Assembly: GCF_000369505.1 (NCBI RefSeq)
Contig: NZ_KB850053.1
Location: 214,943 to 278,942 of the forward strand
DNA length: 64,000 nucleotides
Origin: Acinetobacter sp. NIPH 298
Lineage (GTDB): Bacteria; Pseudomonadota; Gammaproteobacteria; Pseudomonadales; Moraxellaceae
Direction of reading: 5' to 3'
Positions 1 through 8,638 of the stretch are shown here, one piece after another; position 1 is the first letter of the stretch; each line of letters opens with the position of its first letter. Position numbers and translations under genes: made by a program. The notes beneath the pieces were generated by a model. The model worked only from the letters and a program-made list of their open reading frames with translations. It searched no databases and was not told the origin of the DNA.

Positions 1-311
1 AAAGTAAATTTTTGCTTTCCAGTTGTTGTATCCAATGGAATCAGCAAAGTTGTATTGGTTGCATTCGGAACATCGAAGTAAGGTCCTTTATTTGTCGAGG
101 TTCCTTTCAATACGAAACCATCATAACTAAAGTTACGTGTCCGATGTTTTTCTAATAGAGCTGCGACTTTATGCATCTCTTGTTGTGCCGTTGATAGATC
201 TGCACGGCGTATATAAATGTCATAGCCGGGGATCGCTATCGCTGCCAAAATAGCAATGATAGCGACAGTGACCATCACTTCAATGAGTGTAAATGCCGAT
301 TGTTTATTCAT
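1..311 (-). CDS. pilE: PilE-like minor pilin of cluster 1 (3' end cut by window edge)
   Basis: Type IV minor pilin; about 103 codons are visible before the left edge. The start is the ATG at 311, which overlaps the pilY1 stop by 8 nt, so the two are translationally coupled. The N-terminus reads MNKQSA/FTLIEVMVTVAII, followed by the hydrophobic pilin helix and a short PilE-type globular domain. Glu5 of the mature protein is present. The residue before the cleavage site is Ala, where class III prepilins normally carry Gly; the sequence shows this directly. It resembles the first PilE-like gene of cluster 2 (both share AQQEMHK after the helix). By homology it belongs to the ComE/ComF group of priming pilins in Acinetobacter. 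Processing efficiency is unknown. Confidence 0.85.
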   Translation of the reverse strand, partial: MNKQSAFTLIEVMVTVAIIAILAAIAIPGYDIYIRRADLSTAQQEMHKVAALLEKHRTRNFSYDGFVLKGTSTNKGPYFDVPNATNTTLLIPLDTTTGKQKFT

Positions 312-3300
312 TGCTTTCATACCATTTGAGTGGCACGATTTGACGGCGGACATTTTGCTGTTTTGACACACTTTCTGTAGAATTCGCACCCTTCCTATTA
401 TCTCCACCAACAACTTGTCTGGATACACCTGTCCCTGCTCCAATGGTCACAGGAATAATGCCTTTACCCATATTCAGCCCACCCAAACCATTATAGTTAG
501 TGTCATCTTGTTGCTCACAAATGCCATATGGCAAACAATATTGACGAATATAACTTGTACCTTTAACGCCAACACTACATGCAGCAGGATCTCCTACTTT
601 GGGATTAAACACGCTCGCATAAAGCTTTTTATTCATGACGATCATTTCATCCATGACTTTTTGTTCACTTGCGAGTTTTACATACCAACCATGATCTCGT
701 AAATTTACATCCAAATCATTTAATGTACTGGCTGTGGTTGGCATGATTTCATGTAAATGCAATTTTTTTATACCGATGGTTGTATTGGTAGCTAGGCTAA
801 ACTTAACCACTTCATTATCAAAAATATTAAAAATCGCTCCAGCACTAGTATCACTGATCGGTAAACTACGGTTACTAGAGGCAATACTAATGACTGCTTT
901 TGTTTGTAGACCATGTCCATACACACTAAAGTTCGGTGCTTCATAGAAGCGAATGTTCTCAGGAACATCTTTTTCAGGATCATTTAAAATAGAATCTTTT
1001 AAATCCAAAAGTTTCGATGTTTTTGCAAATGCAGTTGTTGCATCCTTATCCAAACTATTATCTAGATCAATACGCCATAACTGCCCACCTAAGTCACCAA
1101 AATATAAATGATCCGCTGTACCATCACCATCACGGTCAATGGCATTAATACGACTGACCACGCTATATTGCATATCTGTGACACTTAGAGCATTTTCTGT
1201 ATTACTACCATTTTTATTCGTTGCATTCGCACTGCTCCACCACAGTAAATCGCCATTTTCAGCATCAAACATATAAACGCCTGCGCCTTTTTTATTGGAT
1301 TGGATGTAATCTTTATCTTCATATCCCAGGTCATAGCCTCCACCAACGAACATCACTAATTTTCGTTGACCTTTCCAATGAATATGAGTAATGGTTGGCT
1401 TAGACCAACTTTGTCCCATATAGCTGAGTGGGGTTCCTGCTGCGGCATGATCAGGATCAATATGGAATTTTAATTTTGGCTGACTCAAATCACCAAGATC
1501 AAGGGCATAGTAACTCCGTCCCCCCATACGTAAACCACCGTAGAGATATTGTTTACCACACGCACCTTGTACTTCTTTTCCATCCTTTTTGCATGCTTGA
1601 TCACCTACTTTTCCAACGGTCCATTTTTTATCAGTATTGTTCCACACATATTCGGCATAAGCGGTCCAAGCCCCATCTATACCATATTGCATATTGCCAA
1701 AACTGCCATGTCCCGATAAATTATTTCCTTTAAAAGCTTTGCGTTGCTGATCATTTTCAAGCATTTCGTTGGGTACAAAGGTAAATTTTTCTGTACCACC
1801 TTTGATCACTTGACCATCTTCTATATGATCTTCAGCATACACAACATGCAATAACCCTTGGGTTGAACCAAAAACGATATAATCCTCGCGTTGCTTTAGA
1901 GAACGACCTTCAAACGTTGCTTCTTGTGTAATTTTGATCGGTGTTGAATGAAGTGGCATCCCCACTTTACGATAGTTATTATTAATTTTAAGAGCGTCAG
2001 AACCATCATTCATGACAATGTCATAACCTAATAATGCCATGAGATCTTTATGGTAAGGATCGAAATCACCTTCACAAGCTTCTTTATAATACTCATTACC
2101 AATTCTGTTTAAGCTATCTGAGGCTTCATACTTCCCTGTTTTAGTCCCACCTGCATCCTCAACGGTACAACTACGATTGATATAAACTTGTCGTGCACTT
2201 TCAATCGCTGTTCCATCTTTTTCATGAGCAATTGGAAGCCGATCAACACCACCACCTGTTAGAATATTAGTCTGATCAATATTATTATCCCCCCAAAAAT
2301 CTTTATAGTTTTTAGTTTGAATTGTCTCACCATCTTGAGTGGTGTATTTTTTTAGATTACCAAACCAGCTTTGTTTATCACTCGGTACAAACATGTTTTG
2401 GTAAACATCATTTTTTAAATCATGAGGGGTTAATGGATCAGCAGGAATGGTTGGGGCACCTAAGAATGGTTCGTATTCGGTTACTCCTAAATCGGCATGG
2501 AAATCTAAAATCCCTTGAGCAATACCATCTTTACTCGCTTCGGTATACCAACCACCGCCACCATTTACCCCCCAACGTGCTAAGTTTCCAATATCATCGC
2601 TATTCGGTGCTGTTGGCAATACAAACTCTAGTAAGTTTTTTACGGCAGGTGAAAGAGTTCCAACAATTGGGTTGACCAATGTACTGACTAATTTTGCAAC
2701 TAAACCATCCCCCCCTACGCCCACAGCAACGTTATTATTGTCATCAACTGAAACATAAGTGAACTCACGACCAATGCCTGCCACTGCCGTTTTAATTGAT
2801 GTAGGATTATCCAATAAAGAACTAGAATATTTAGCTAAACACTCCCATGTTGCCTTGTTAGAACCTGTAGCCCAATCTGTGGGTAGACTTGTACAATAAT
2901 CAGCAATCTTAGTAGGAGTAACATTTAAAGATTTTTGCATCACCCTTTGTACATCTATTTTAGCTTGGCTCTCATCTAAACGTGGGACGTTACCTGTAAT
3001 GACATAAATACCATTTGCATTACACTGTGAAGATACAGGTAACGGACTATTATAAGTACTACCTTTTGAGCCTGAAACAGAATCAGTAAAACCACTATAA
3101 GCAGCATCGTAAGCAGGGTCATACTGATAGTAATATATTGCAAGATTATCTAAATTTGCAGTTAAACCCGTTACAATTGATCCAACAGGTAGCAATCCAT
3201 TTACTAAATTATTTAGCCCTATTCCTTGCACAAGATCATTCACAACACTGTGCTGTTTTGTATAATCATAAGTAAAATTATTAGTACTAGATAAAGTTGC

Positions 3301-4500
3301 AGCCCCCCAACCTGTGCATTCTCCAGTCTTCGGGTGATTGGCTGTACAAGTACGAGATAAAGCTAAGTTAGCTCCTATTTGATCTACAATATTGGTAATA
3401 GGACTTAGAACTGGTTTTAATACTCCTCCAAGAAGACCACATGTGAGCCCTCCAATTATAGGAACACTACAAACTGTATCTATGACTGTCTGAACAGTTC
3501 CTCCAACTGTAACTGCAATTCGAGCCCCAACAACTTTCGCACCAGTATGTTGAGTAGTACGCCCTAATAAATATGCGCCTGTTTCAGCATAGGCTGGAGC
3601 AGTTGGAACTTCTGCCTTATTCAATAAAGCATCAAGCCCACCAGCTAATCCACCACCCAATAAACAACCAGCAGCATCACCTATTTTGGTTAAATCCAAA
3701 GTCGTCGCTGTTAACAGCGTTTTTACGCATGTTGTAGTAGCATCTAAACTGGCAGGCTCCAAATTACTCACTGCTGTCATTAAGGCTTGACGTTGGGCTG
3801 ACCCTATGTCGCCCAATCTCTGGGCTGGCACAGCAATCATCCCTGCTGAACTTTTGGTTGTTGCAGGAAATACAGTCAAACCAACGTAAGTATCAGATGG
3901 TAACGCAGTAATTCCCTTATCTGCATTGCCATTTAAAACATCATTTACTGCTTTTCTTATTCTATACAAACGACTGTAACAACGATAACCATTCCCCAGA
4001 AGCCCTTGAATTGGTTCACAACTTTTTTTCACATAGTCATAAGAGCTTTTTAATCCTAACAAATCACTGGAGTTACCTGTAACTCCATTTAAAAGTGTAC
4101 CCGTTAACCCATCTACATTTGCTAAAGTAGCTAATAATGAATCATCAAGTATAATATCGCAGTATTGACCATTCGTTGAATTTGAAGCAGGCGAGAGATT
4201 GACAGTTAATCCAGCAATATTAAGATTTAAAAAGCTTAAAGCACCACCACCAATACACAATGGATATTCTTTCATCAAATCAAGTGCTGATGACCCCATT
4301 GTTCGAGAAGTATCCACCATCAATATAATGGTTTTTTGATCTACATTCGATTGATGATAAACCTCAATATCACTTGCAGAAGCAACTGAAGACATCACAA
4401 ACAGACTCGACAGAATGGAACACCTAAACAGTAAGCCTTTCACTTTACTTTGTTGCTTATGCTCACGTTTTGTTAGTTTTCTCATTTTATTATTATTCAT
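304..4500 (-). CDS. pilY1: PilY1-like pilus tip adhesin, diverged copy (cluster 1)
   Basis: A 1398-residue PilY1/ComC family protein expected at the pilus tip. The ATG at 4500 is chosen because an AAGGGAGAAAGGG ribosome site precedes it. A long signal peptide ends near residue 43. A von Willebrand A domain follows: its metal site reads DTSRT at 63-67 instead of DxSxS, and the later Asp-containing loop reads ITGNVP where the paralogue has LTDGAP. The middle part carries a Leu/Gly-rich insertion absent from the second copy. The C-terminal half is the PilY1 beta-propeller with the calcium loop DRDGDGTAD and the FGDLGGQLWRIDL motif. It lies 13 nt after pilX and overlaps pilE. Identity as PilY1 is secure; the role of this copy is inferred. 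Confidence 0.93.
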   Translation of the reverse strand: MNNNKMRKLTKREHKQQSKVKGLLFRCSILSSLFVMSSVASASDIEVYHQSNVDQKTIILMVDTSRTMGSSALDLMKEYPLCIGGGALSFLNLNIAGLTVNLSPASNSTNGQYCDIILDDSLLATLANVDGLTGTLLNGVTGNSSDLLGLKSSYDYVKKSCEPIQGLLGNGYRCYSRLYRIRKAVNDVLNGNADKGITALPSDTYVGLTVFPATTKSSAGMIAVPAQRLGDIGSAQRQALMTAVSNLEPASLDATTTCVKTLLTATTLDLTKIGDAAGCLLGGGLAGGLDALLNKAEVPTAPAYAETGAYLLGRTTQHTGAKVVGARIAVTVGGTVQTVIDTVCSVPIIGGLTCGLLGGVLKPVLSPITNIVDQIGANLALSRTCTANHPKTGECTGWGAATLSSTNNFTYDYTKQHSVVNDLVQGIGLNNLVNGLLPVGSIVTGLTANLDNLAIYYYQYDPAYDAAYSGFTDSVSGSKGSTYNSPLPVSSQCNANGIYVITGNVPRLDESQAKIDVQRVMQKSLNVTPTKIADYCTSLPTDWATGSNKATWECLAKYSSSLLDNPTSIKTAVAGIGREFTYVSVDDNNNVAVGVGGDGLVAKLVSTLVNPIVGTLSPAVKNLLEFVLPTAPNSDDIGNLARWGVNGGGGWYTEASKDGIAQGILDFHADLGVTEYEPFLGAPTIPADPLTPHDLKNDVYQNMFVPSDKQSWFGNLKKYTTQDGETIQTKNYKDFWGDNNIDQTNILTGGGVDRLPIAHEKDGTAIESARQVYINRSCTVEDAGGTKTGKYEASDSLNRIGNEYYKEACEGDFDPYHKDLMALLGYDIVMNDGSDALKINNNYRKVGMPLHSTPIKITQEATFEGRSLKQREDYIVFGSTQGLLHVVYAEDHIEDGQVIKGGTEKFTFVPNEMLENDQQRKAFKGNNLSGHGSFGNMQYGIDGAWTAYAEYVWNNTDKKWTVGKVGDQACKKDGKEVQGACGKQYLYGGLRMGGRSYYALDLGDLSQPKLKFHIDPDHAAAGTPLSYMGQSWSKPTITHIHWKGQRKLVMFVGGGYDLGYEDKDYIQSNKKGAGVYMFDAENGDLLWWSSANATNKNGSNTENALSVTDMQYSVVSRINAIDRDGDGTADHLYFGDLGGQLWRIDLDNSLDKDATTAFAKTSKLLDLKDSILNDPEKDVPENIRFYEAPNFSVYGHGLQTKAVISIASSNRSLPISDTSAGAIFNIFDNEVVKFSLATNTTIGIKKLHLHEIMPTTASTLNDLDVNLRDHGWYVKLASEQKVMDEMIVMNKKLYASVFNPKVGDPAACSVGVKGTSYIRQYCLPYGICEQQDDTNYNGLGGLNMGKGIIPVTIGAGTGVSRQVVGGDNRKGANSTESVSKQQNVRRQIVPLKWYESNE

Positions 4501-4513
4501 GACCCTTTCTCCC

Positions 4514-5236
4514 TTATGAACCTGATGGCTCAAAGTCCGATAAGAAGCGATATTCTGCAACTTGCATGTTATAGATCGGTTTTTCACTATTTTGTTTTAG
4601 ACAGAGTTCGACATCATCGATACTTTTTCTTAAGCAGCCTTTTTTAATATCACTATCTACTTTAAATAATGCATCATCGCTCACTAAACCCTTCATCACC
4701 GAGACCACATATACTTGCAAACGAATATTATCCTCAGTTTTTGCACCCAAAACTTCTGTACCACGCGCTAAATCAGCAAAAGGAGTTGTCGGTGTGGTGG
4801 CTCGTTTAATATAAACTTGAGTCACAACTTGTTTACGTCCACCAGATTTTGAAGCGGTATCGTCTTCACTACTGGGGTTACATACTCCACCACCCAAGCT
4901 ATTAAACTCATTACTATTCAACAGATAAGATGCTTTGCTTAATTCAAATGGATTAGTGTCAGAAAAACAAAATACCAATTCAGCATCTTTATGATTTTCA
5001 TTTTTAAAGAAGCCGACAATGCCATTGGCTGCTGCGATATCAGGCGTATTGTTAGGATTTTGCAATGCCAACAAAGCAGCATCAGAGCTTTGTAATAACA
5101 GAGTTTGAATCTGATTATTGGTCACCAGTTTCAATGAACTGATGCTTTGACGAATAGCCAATGTCCCCACAATCATAATCAGCAGCAAGATCATGAGTAC
5201 AACGATGAGCGTTGAACCTCGTTCAGATCGAATCAT
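4514..5236 (-). CDS. pilX: PilX-like minor pilin (cluster 1)
   Basis: A 240-residue minor pilin of the PilX/GspK type. The ATG at 5236 overlaps the pilW stop as ATGA and has a GGGGAGAG ribosome site; an upstream in-frame ATG at 5257 lacks one. The leader MIRSERG precedes STLIVVLMILLLIMIVG, so position 5 of the mature helix is not Glu, a feature shared with PilX2. The globular part has a Cys pair around a GGGVCNPSSE segment. In Pseudomonas, PilX, PilW, PilV, FimU and PilE form a priming complex under PilY1, and the gene order here fits that. Confidence 0.9.
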   Translation of the reverse strand: MIRSERGSTLIVVLMILLLIMIVGTLAIRQSISSLKLVTNNQIQTLLLQSSDAALLALQNPNNTPDIAAANGIVGFFKNENHKDAELVFCFSDTNPFELSKASYLLNSNEFNSLGGGVCNPSSEDDTASKSGGRKQVVTQVYIKRATTPTTPFADLARGTEVLGAKTEDNIRLQVYVVSVMKGLVSDDALFKVDSDIKKGCLRKSIDDVELCLKQNSEKPIYNMQVAEYRFLSDFEPSGS

Positions 5237-6384
5237 GTCCCACTCTCCCCTGTACATTTAGGTGAACTAGCACCAAACTCACAGCCTTCCGTGACCCAAC
5301 CCATTGCATTTCTCAATGAAATAGTTTGATTCACTGCTTGACGTAAATGACCATTTTTATATTTTTCATCTAGCTCAACATCAGACCCCAAGACCTGAAA
5401 CGGCCTCCCATTTCTTTCCTTAACGATAGATTGATTGCCTGCCGTATCTGCCGACTGGACTAAGACACCCAGTTGAATCGCATGAATATGTGGGCGAACT
5501 TTTTGGATAATACCGTCTATGTTTTTATCTACAGTTTGACCTGAATATTTGGTTAAATCCCCATATTCAATCGTGCTTGATGCATCATTTAGACCGCCAT
5601 CCATCCAGCCATAACGCACTGTAAAATAATCAACATTGGGTAAAATTATCTGACCACCGCCCCAACTTAAGGACAGCTTATTTGTATCACTTTTTCCATC
5701 TAAGTCAGCCTGCGTATATTGGGCTGCCTGACAACGTAAAGAACGACGAGGCTCATCTTTCGTTGATTTATTTACATAATAACGCTGCACCACAAAATCA
5801 TCTTTTTCGAGTTTATTACCTGAACAATCAAAACCAGCTTGTGGTGCTTGGTAACGGATCAACAACTGATCATTTTCTGCCGCGCCTGTTAGGTTGGATT
5901 TTTCAAAACTTTTTAATGGTTTACTGTCATCCTCTTTATCTTTATTTGGTTCATCAAAACATGCGAGGCAATTTAAATTTATTTTTTCCCCGATATTGTT
6001 TGTCGACACTAAAATCCCAGCATATTCAATTTTGTCATTTACTGCTGGCACTGGCGCGCTCAGATTTGCTTTGCGAATATCATTCACAATAAAATTTAAG
6101 CCCAAACTTGCATTGTCCTGAATGTGTGACATCGCTTTTTGTAATTTATAACTGGTCACACCTGCAATAAACAATTGGATTGCGGCAGCGACAATAATCA
6201 GACCTAACACAAGTGAAATCATCAACTCGATCAGCGTGAAGCCTGAGGCAGGATTACGTCGAGCAACGCTCGACCTGAGAAGCTCTGCCTCGCAAGAAAG
6301 ACGAGAAGCTGTGCTTCGAGTACCAGGGGTCCAAGCGCAAGACGAAGCGCTATGCTTGGGGTGTTTTAAGAGACTCTTTTTCAT
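5233..6384 (-). CDS. pilW: PilW-like minor pilin with an abnormally long leader (cluster 1)
   Basis: A 383-residue PilW/ComB-type minor pilin. The ATG at 6384 is supported by a GGAGGC ribosome site overlapping the end of pilV. The mature helix [24 protein letters not shown] begins only after 48 residues, whereas the paralogue in cluster 2 has a leader of about ten residues. The extra leader residues are Arg/Ser/Cys/Ala-rich and are encoded by a block of palindromes listed separately. Gly precedes the cleavage site and Glu5 is present. The remaining domain aligns in layout with PilW2 (a Cys-rich QYR/QAP...FDCSG region and a C-terminal LRxxVxQTIxxRN motif). Whether prepilin peptidase still accepts the long leader cannot be read from sequence. 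Confidence 0.9.
   Translation of the reverse strand: MKKSLLKHPKHSASSCAWTPGTRSTASRLSCEAELLRSSVARRNPASGFTLIELMISLVLGLIIVAAAIQLFIAGVTSYKLQKAMSHIQDNASLGLNFIVNDIRKANLSAPVPAVNDKIEYAGILVSTNNIGEKINLNCLACFDEPNKDKEDDSKPLKSFEKSNLTGAAENDQLLIRYQAPQAGFDCSGNKLEKDDFVVQRYYVNKSTKDEPRRSLRCQAAQYTQADLDGKSDTNKLSLSWGGGQIILPNVDYFTVRYGWMDGGLNDASSTIEYGDLTKYSGQTVDKNIDGIIQKVRPHIHAIQLGVLVQSADTAGNQSIVKERNGRPFQVLGSDVELDEKYKNGHLRQAVNQTISLRNAMGWVTEGCEFGASSPKCTGESGT
6258..6359. repeat. Palindrome-rich insertion in the pilW leader
   Basis: Three hairpins lie within about 100 bp: a 7-bp stem with a 3-nt loop at 6258-6274, GAAGC/GCTTC at 6305-6317, and CCAAGC/GCTTGG at 6331-6359 with an inner GCGC pair. The block is in frame, free of stops, and sits between the start codon and the pilin helix of pilW. 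Its composition differs from the surrounding AT-rich genes. It behaves like a REP- or Rickettsia-palindromic-element-like insertion; the family is not identified. Confidence 0.7.
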
Positions 6385-6385
6385 T

Positions 6386-6892
6386 TTAATAAGCCTCCAA
6401 AAACAAACAGTGTGAACCCTGCACATACGCACCGTCTTTAATACAGTTCTCTAGTTTTAAATCACTACCTTCAACTAATGACGTTTCTCCCCATGCCACA
6501 TAAATACATTGTCGGGCATCGCTTGTCGGGCAACGACTCACAGCGAGATTCATACCATTTTCACTTGCTTGCAGTGCCGCATTTTGTAGGTCTTGTGCTG
6601 CAATTTTTTCTGGATTTCCTGCTTCGGTTCCATATGCTTCGGTTCCATCGTTTGAGGGTACAGCCACCGCTCCAATCTTATACTTGCCATCGCTTAACCC
6701 TTGTGGATTTGCACGCATCAGCTCTGCCAAATCACGGGCAATGGTCAATGCCAATACTTGTTGACCTGCCTCAGCACTCGCATCAACAGCTTTTAGTTGT
6801 AATGCAGCAAAACCAAGGACAGCGATGGCTAAAAGTATTAATGCCACAAGCACTTCGACCAAGCCCACACCTTTTTGATTGTTATTATTCAT
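6386..6892 (-). CDS. pilV: PilV-like minor pilin (cluster 1)
   Basis: A 168-residue minor pilin of the PilV type. The ATG at 6892 overlaps the fimT stop as ATGA; an upstream TTG at 6898 is less likely. The leader MNNNNQKG is cleaved before VGLVEVLVALILLAIAVLGFAALQL, with Gly before the cut and Glu5 present. The domain carries the MRANPQG and CIYVAWGE segments typical of PilV, and Cys residues likely to form disulfides. Its role is pilus priming together with PilW, PilX, FimT and PilE. It matches PilV2 of cluster 2 in motif order. Confidence 0.92.
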   Translation of the reverse strand: MNNNNQKGVGLVEVLVALILLAIAVLGFAALQLKAVDASAEAGQQVLALTIARDLAELMRANPQGLSDGKYKIGAVAVPSNDGTEAYGTEAGNPEKIAAQDLQNAALQASENGMNLAVSRCPTSDARQCIYVAWGETSLVEGSDLKLENCIKDGAYVQGSHCLFLEAY

Positions 6893-7347
6893 GTGCAAGC
6901 TCCTTCTTTTATTGTTGTATCAATCGTTATGCCAACACCAATACAATACGTGATGCCTTTTCTTTCTAATTGAAAATTAGTAGAAGCGGCAATACTGCCG
7001 TTATTTCTAAATTTCAGGTGGGTCGTTGTATTTTGGACTGCTTGAACCCCATTTTCTAAACGAGCCACAAAAGTTCTTTGTGTTTCATCTTTGGGAATAC
7101 TAATCGCTGTCGCACAATCATCTGCTGACAAAGATGCTAAACACACGCCTGTCGTATCACGGAGCGTAACCGCCTGACTTCTTGCTTCTGATATTTTCAT
7201 TGCAACTTCACGCGCAGAGCTTTCAAGTTTTTTACGTGTGATCATGTCTGAAAAAGACGGTGCTGCCATCAAGGCGATAATGGCTAGAACCGCAATCGTA
7301 ACGATGAGCTCTATCAGAGTGAATGCTTTATATTTTGCTTGTTGCAT
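6889..7347 (-). CDS. fimT: FimT/FimU-like minor pilin (cluster 1)
   Basis: A 152-residue GspH/FimT-type minor pilin, first gene of cluster 1. The ATG at 7347 is chosen because GGAGGG lies just upstream; two earlier in-frame starts at 7365 and 7359 lie before that ribosome site. The leader MQQAKYKA ends in Ala instead of the usual Gly before FTLIELIVTIAVLAIIALMAAPSFSDM. The GspH domain carries SEARSQAVTLRD and a C-terminal ACT. The basic GRxR motif linked to DNA binding in Legionella FimT is not visible. The family call is firm; the processing status is open. Confidence 0.9.
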   Translation of the reverse strand: MQQAKYKAFTLIELIVTIAVLAIIALMAAPSFSDMITRKKLESSAREVAMKISEARSQAVTLRDTTGVCLASLSADDCATAISIPKDETQRTFVARLENGVQAVQNTTTHLKFRNNGSIAASTNFQLERKGITYCIGVGITIDTTIKEGACT

Positions 7348-7660
7348 ATCGCCCTCCATATGCACAATTTTTATAGTTTTGATTTATGTTCTAATGTTTA
7401 ATTATCAATTTCCTACCAAACCGTAATGAAATCTATTTTTTATGGATGAAAGGTAGATAATGTCAGATAACTGCAAATTTATTAAATACAAATCAACTTT
7501 TATTGAATTAAGGATAAATTAATCACAAAATTAAGCTTATTTTTAGTTCATAAAACAATCACAATATTAAAAAATTAACCTAACTCACGATATAAAAAGC
7601 AGAAAAGCAAATACCTTTCGATATTTGCTTTTCTTGAAGATAGGGTACCTTATGATGGAG
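7348..7660. other. Intergenic region between the two minor-pilin clusters
   Basis: This 313-bp, very AT-rich gap holds the terminator of cluster 2 (7601-7634) and must contain the promoter of cluster 1. A TTGATA element is visible on the minus strand about 60 bp upstream of fimT, but no convincing -10 box at standard spacing and no sigma-54 element was found. No ORF or repeat was seen. Confidence 0.6.
7601..7634 (-). terminator. Rho-independent terminator of cluster 2
   Basis: A perfect 13-bp stem, AGAAAAGCAAATA/TATTTGCTTTTCT, has an 8-nt loop and is followed on the minus strand by a T-rich run. It lies 27 bp after the last pilE-like gene. The core is nearly the same as that of the terminator at 56210-56238. 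Confidence 0.85.
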
Positions 7661-8092
7661 TTAACGACCATCCCAATTAGAAGTTGCGGATAATGCACAT
7701 ATAGAAGCACCTTTAACCCAACATTTTTGACCTTCGCTATTTAATATCAGAATCCCATCATCTTTTTGTGCCGATGTTACTATTGGCAGAGCAGTCAATG
7801 TCCACGTTGAAGCTGTGACAATTAAATCTAAATCATATAAGGCCACCCCGCTTTTAGGTATGACATTAGTTCCATAAATACCATTAATCGTTGCACTAGA
7901 ATAATTACGATTGACTACTTTATATTGACTTAAACGATGCGCGATATCCATCATTTCAGCCTGTGCATCTGCACGCTTTGTTCTTTTCACATAGTCTTGA
8001 TAAGAGGGATAAGCAATCGCGGCTAAAATAGCAACAATTGCTACCACAATCATTAGCTCAATAAGCGTGAACCCTTTTTTCTTATAATACAT
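7661..8092 (-). CDS. pilE: PilE/ComF-like minor pilin (cluster 2)
   Basis: A 143-residue PilE-type pilin, last gene of cluster 2. The ATG at 8092 lies 2 nt after the previous stop, with GAGGA upstream. The leader MYYKKKG is cleaved before [41 protein letters not shown], a classical pilin helix with Gly before the cut and Glu5. A C-terminal Cys pair ([10 protein letters not shown]) forms the expected disulfide loop. By position it matches comF of A. baylyi. It has no cluster-1 counterpart inside this window; one could lie beyond the left edge. Confidence 0.92.
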   Translation of the reverse strand: MYYKKKGFTLIELMIVVAIVAILAAIAYPSYQDYVKRTKRADAQAEMMDIAHRLSQYKVVNRNYSSATINGIYGTNVIPKSGVALYDLDLIVTASTWTLTALPIVTSAQKDDGILILNSEGQKCWVKGASICALSATSNWDGR

Positions 8093-8094
8093 GA

Positions 8095-8625
8095 TCAATC
8101 CTCTTCACTTTCGTCGTCATGCTTATAATCACACCCAACACCTTTAGCAGGATCTGTCTCAATATTCACAGGGGTAATCGTTTCACATTTAACCCCTGTA
8201 CTTGTCAACAAAAAAGAGCTATTTCGGACATCATTACTTATTGCTTTGATCGCCCATCTTTGTCCAATAGCATCTGAAGAGGTTAATAGAGGATTACCAA
8301 CACTACCATCCACAATGGTAAGCGTATATTTAGGGTTCGCACTCTCTAGAGGCAAGGTTAACTCTTGCTTAGTTTCATCAAAACTATCTATTCGAGGGCT
8401 AGGCGGCGTAGGATATAAATAACGCGGATTAAACCCTCGATAAGTAAAGTTTCTTGATTTATGCCGCTCCAATTGCTCTGCAAGTTTATGCATTTCTTGT
8501 TGCGCCTGAGCGGCTATAGCACGACGAGTAAAGTGCTCATAGCTAGGTATAGCTATTGCTGCGATAATCGCAACAAGCATGACCACAATCATTAACTCAA
8601 TTAAAGTGAAACCTCTATTAATCAT
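8095..8625 (-). CDS. pilE: PilE/ComE-like minor pilin (cluster 2)
   Basis: A 176-residue PilE-type pilin, 13 nt downstream of pilY1. The leader MINRG is followed by [43 protein letters not shown]. The Gly before the cut and Glu5 are intact. The C-terminus is acidic (DDESEED) and holds two Cys residues, one in VKCETIT. By gene order it corresponds to comE of A. baylyi and is the paralogue of the truncated gene at the left window edge, which shares the AQQEMHK motif and an RNFxY segment. Confidence 0.92.
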   Translation of the reverse strand: MINRGFTLIELMIVVMLVAIIAAIAIPSYEHFTRRAIAAQAQQEMHKLAEQLERHKSRNFTYRGFNPRYLYPTPPSPRIDSFDETKQELTLPLESANPKYTLTIVDGSVGNPLLTSSDAIGQRWAIKAISNDVRNSSFLLTSTGVKCETITPVNIETDPAKGVGCDYKHDDESEED

Positions 8626-8638
8626 AATTCGATCTCAC

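Noticed and set aside
415..2675. Several plus-strand open frames opposite pilY1
   Set aside because: They lack ribosome sites and family features and run opposite a clear PilY1 coding frame.
1..7347. Cluster 1 considered as pseudogenes
   Set aside because: All frames are open, starts have ribosome sites and stop/start overlaps are preserved, so decay is not shown; only point and leader changes are seen.
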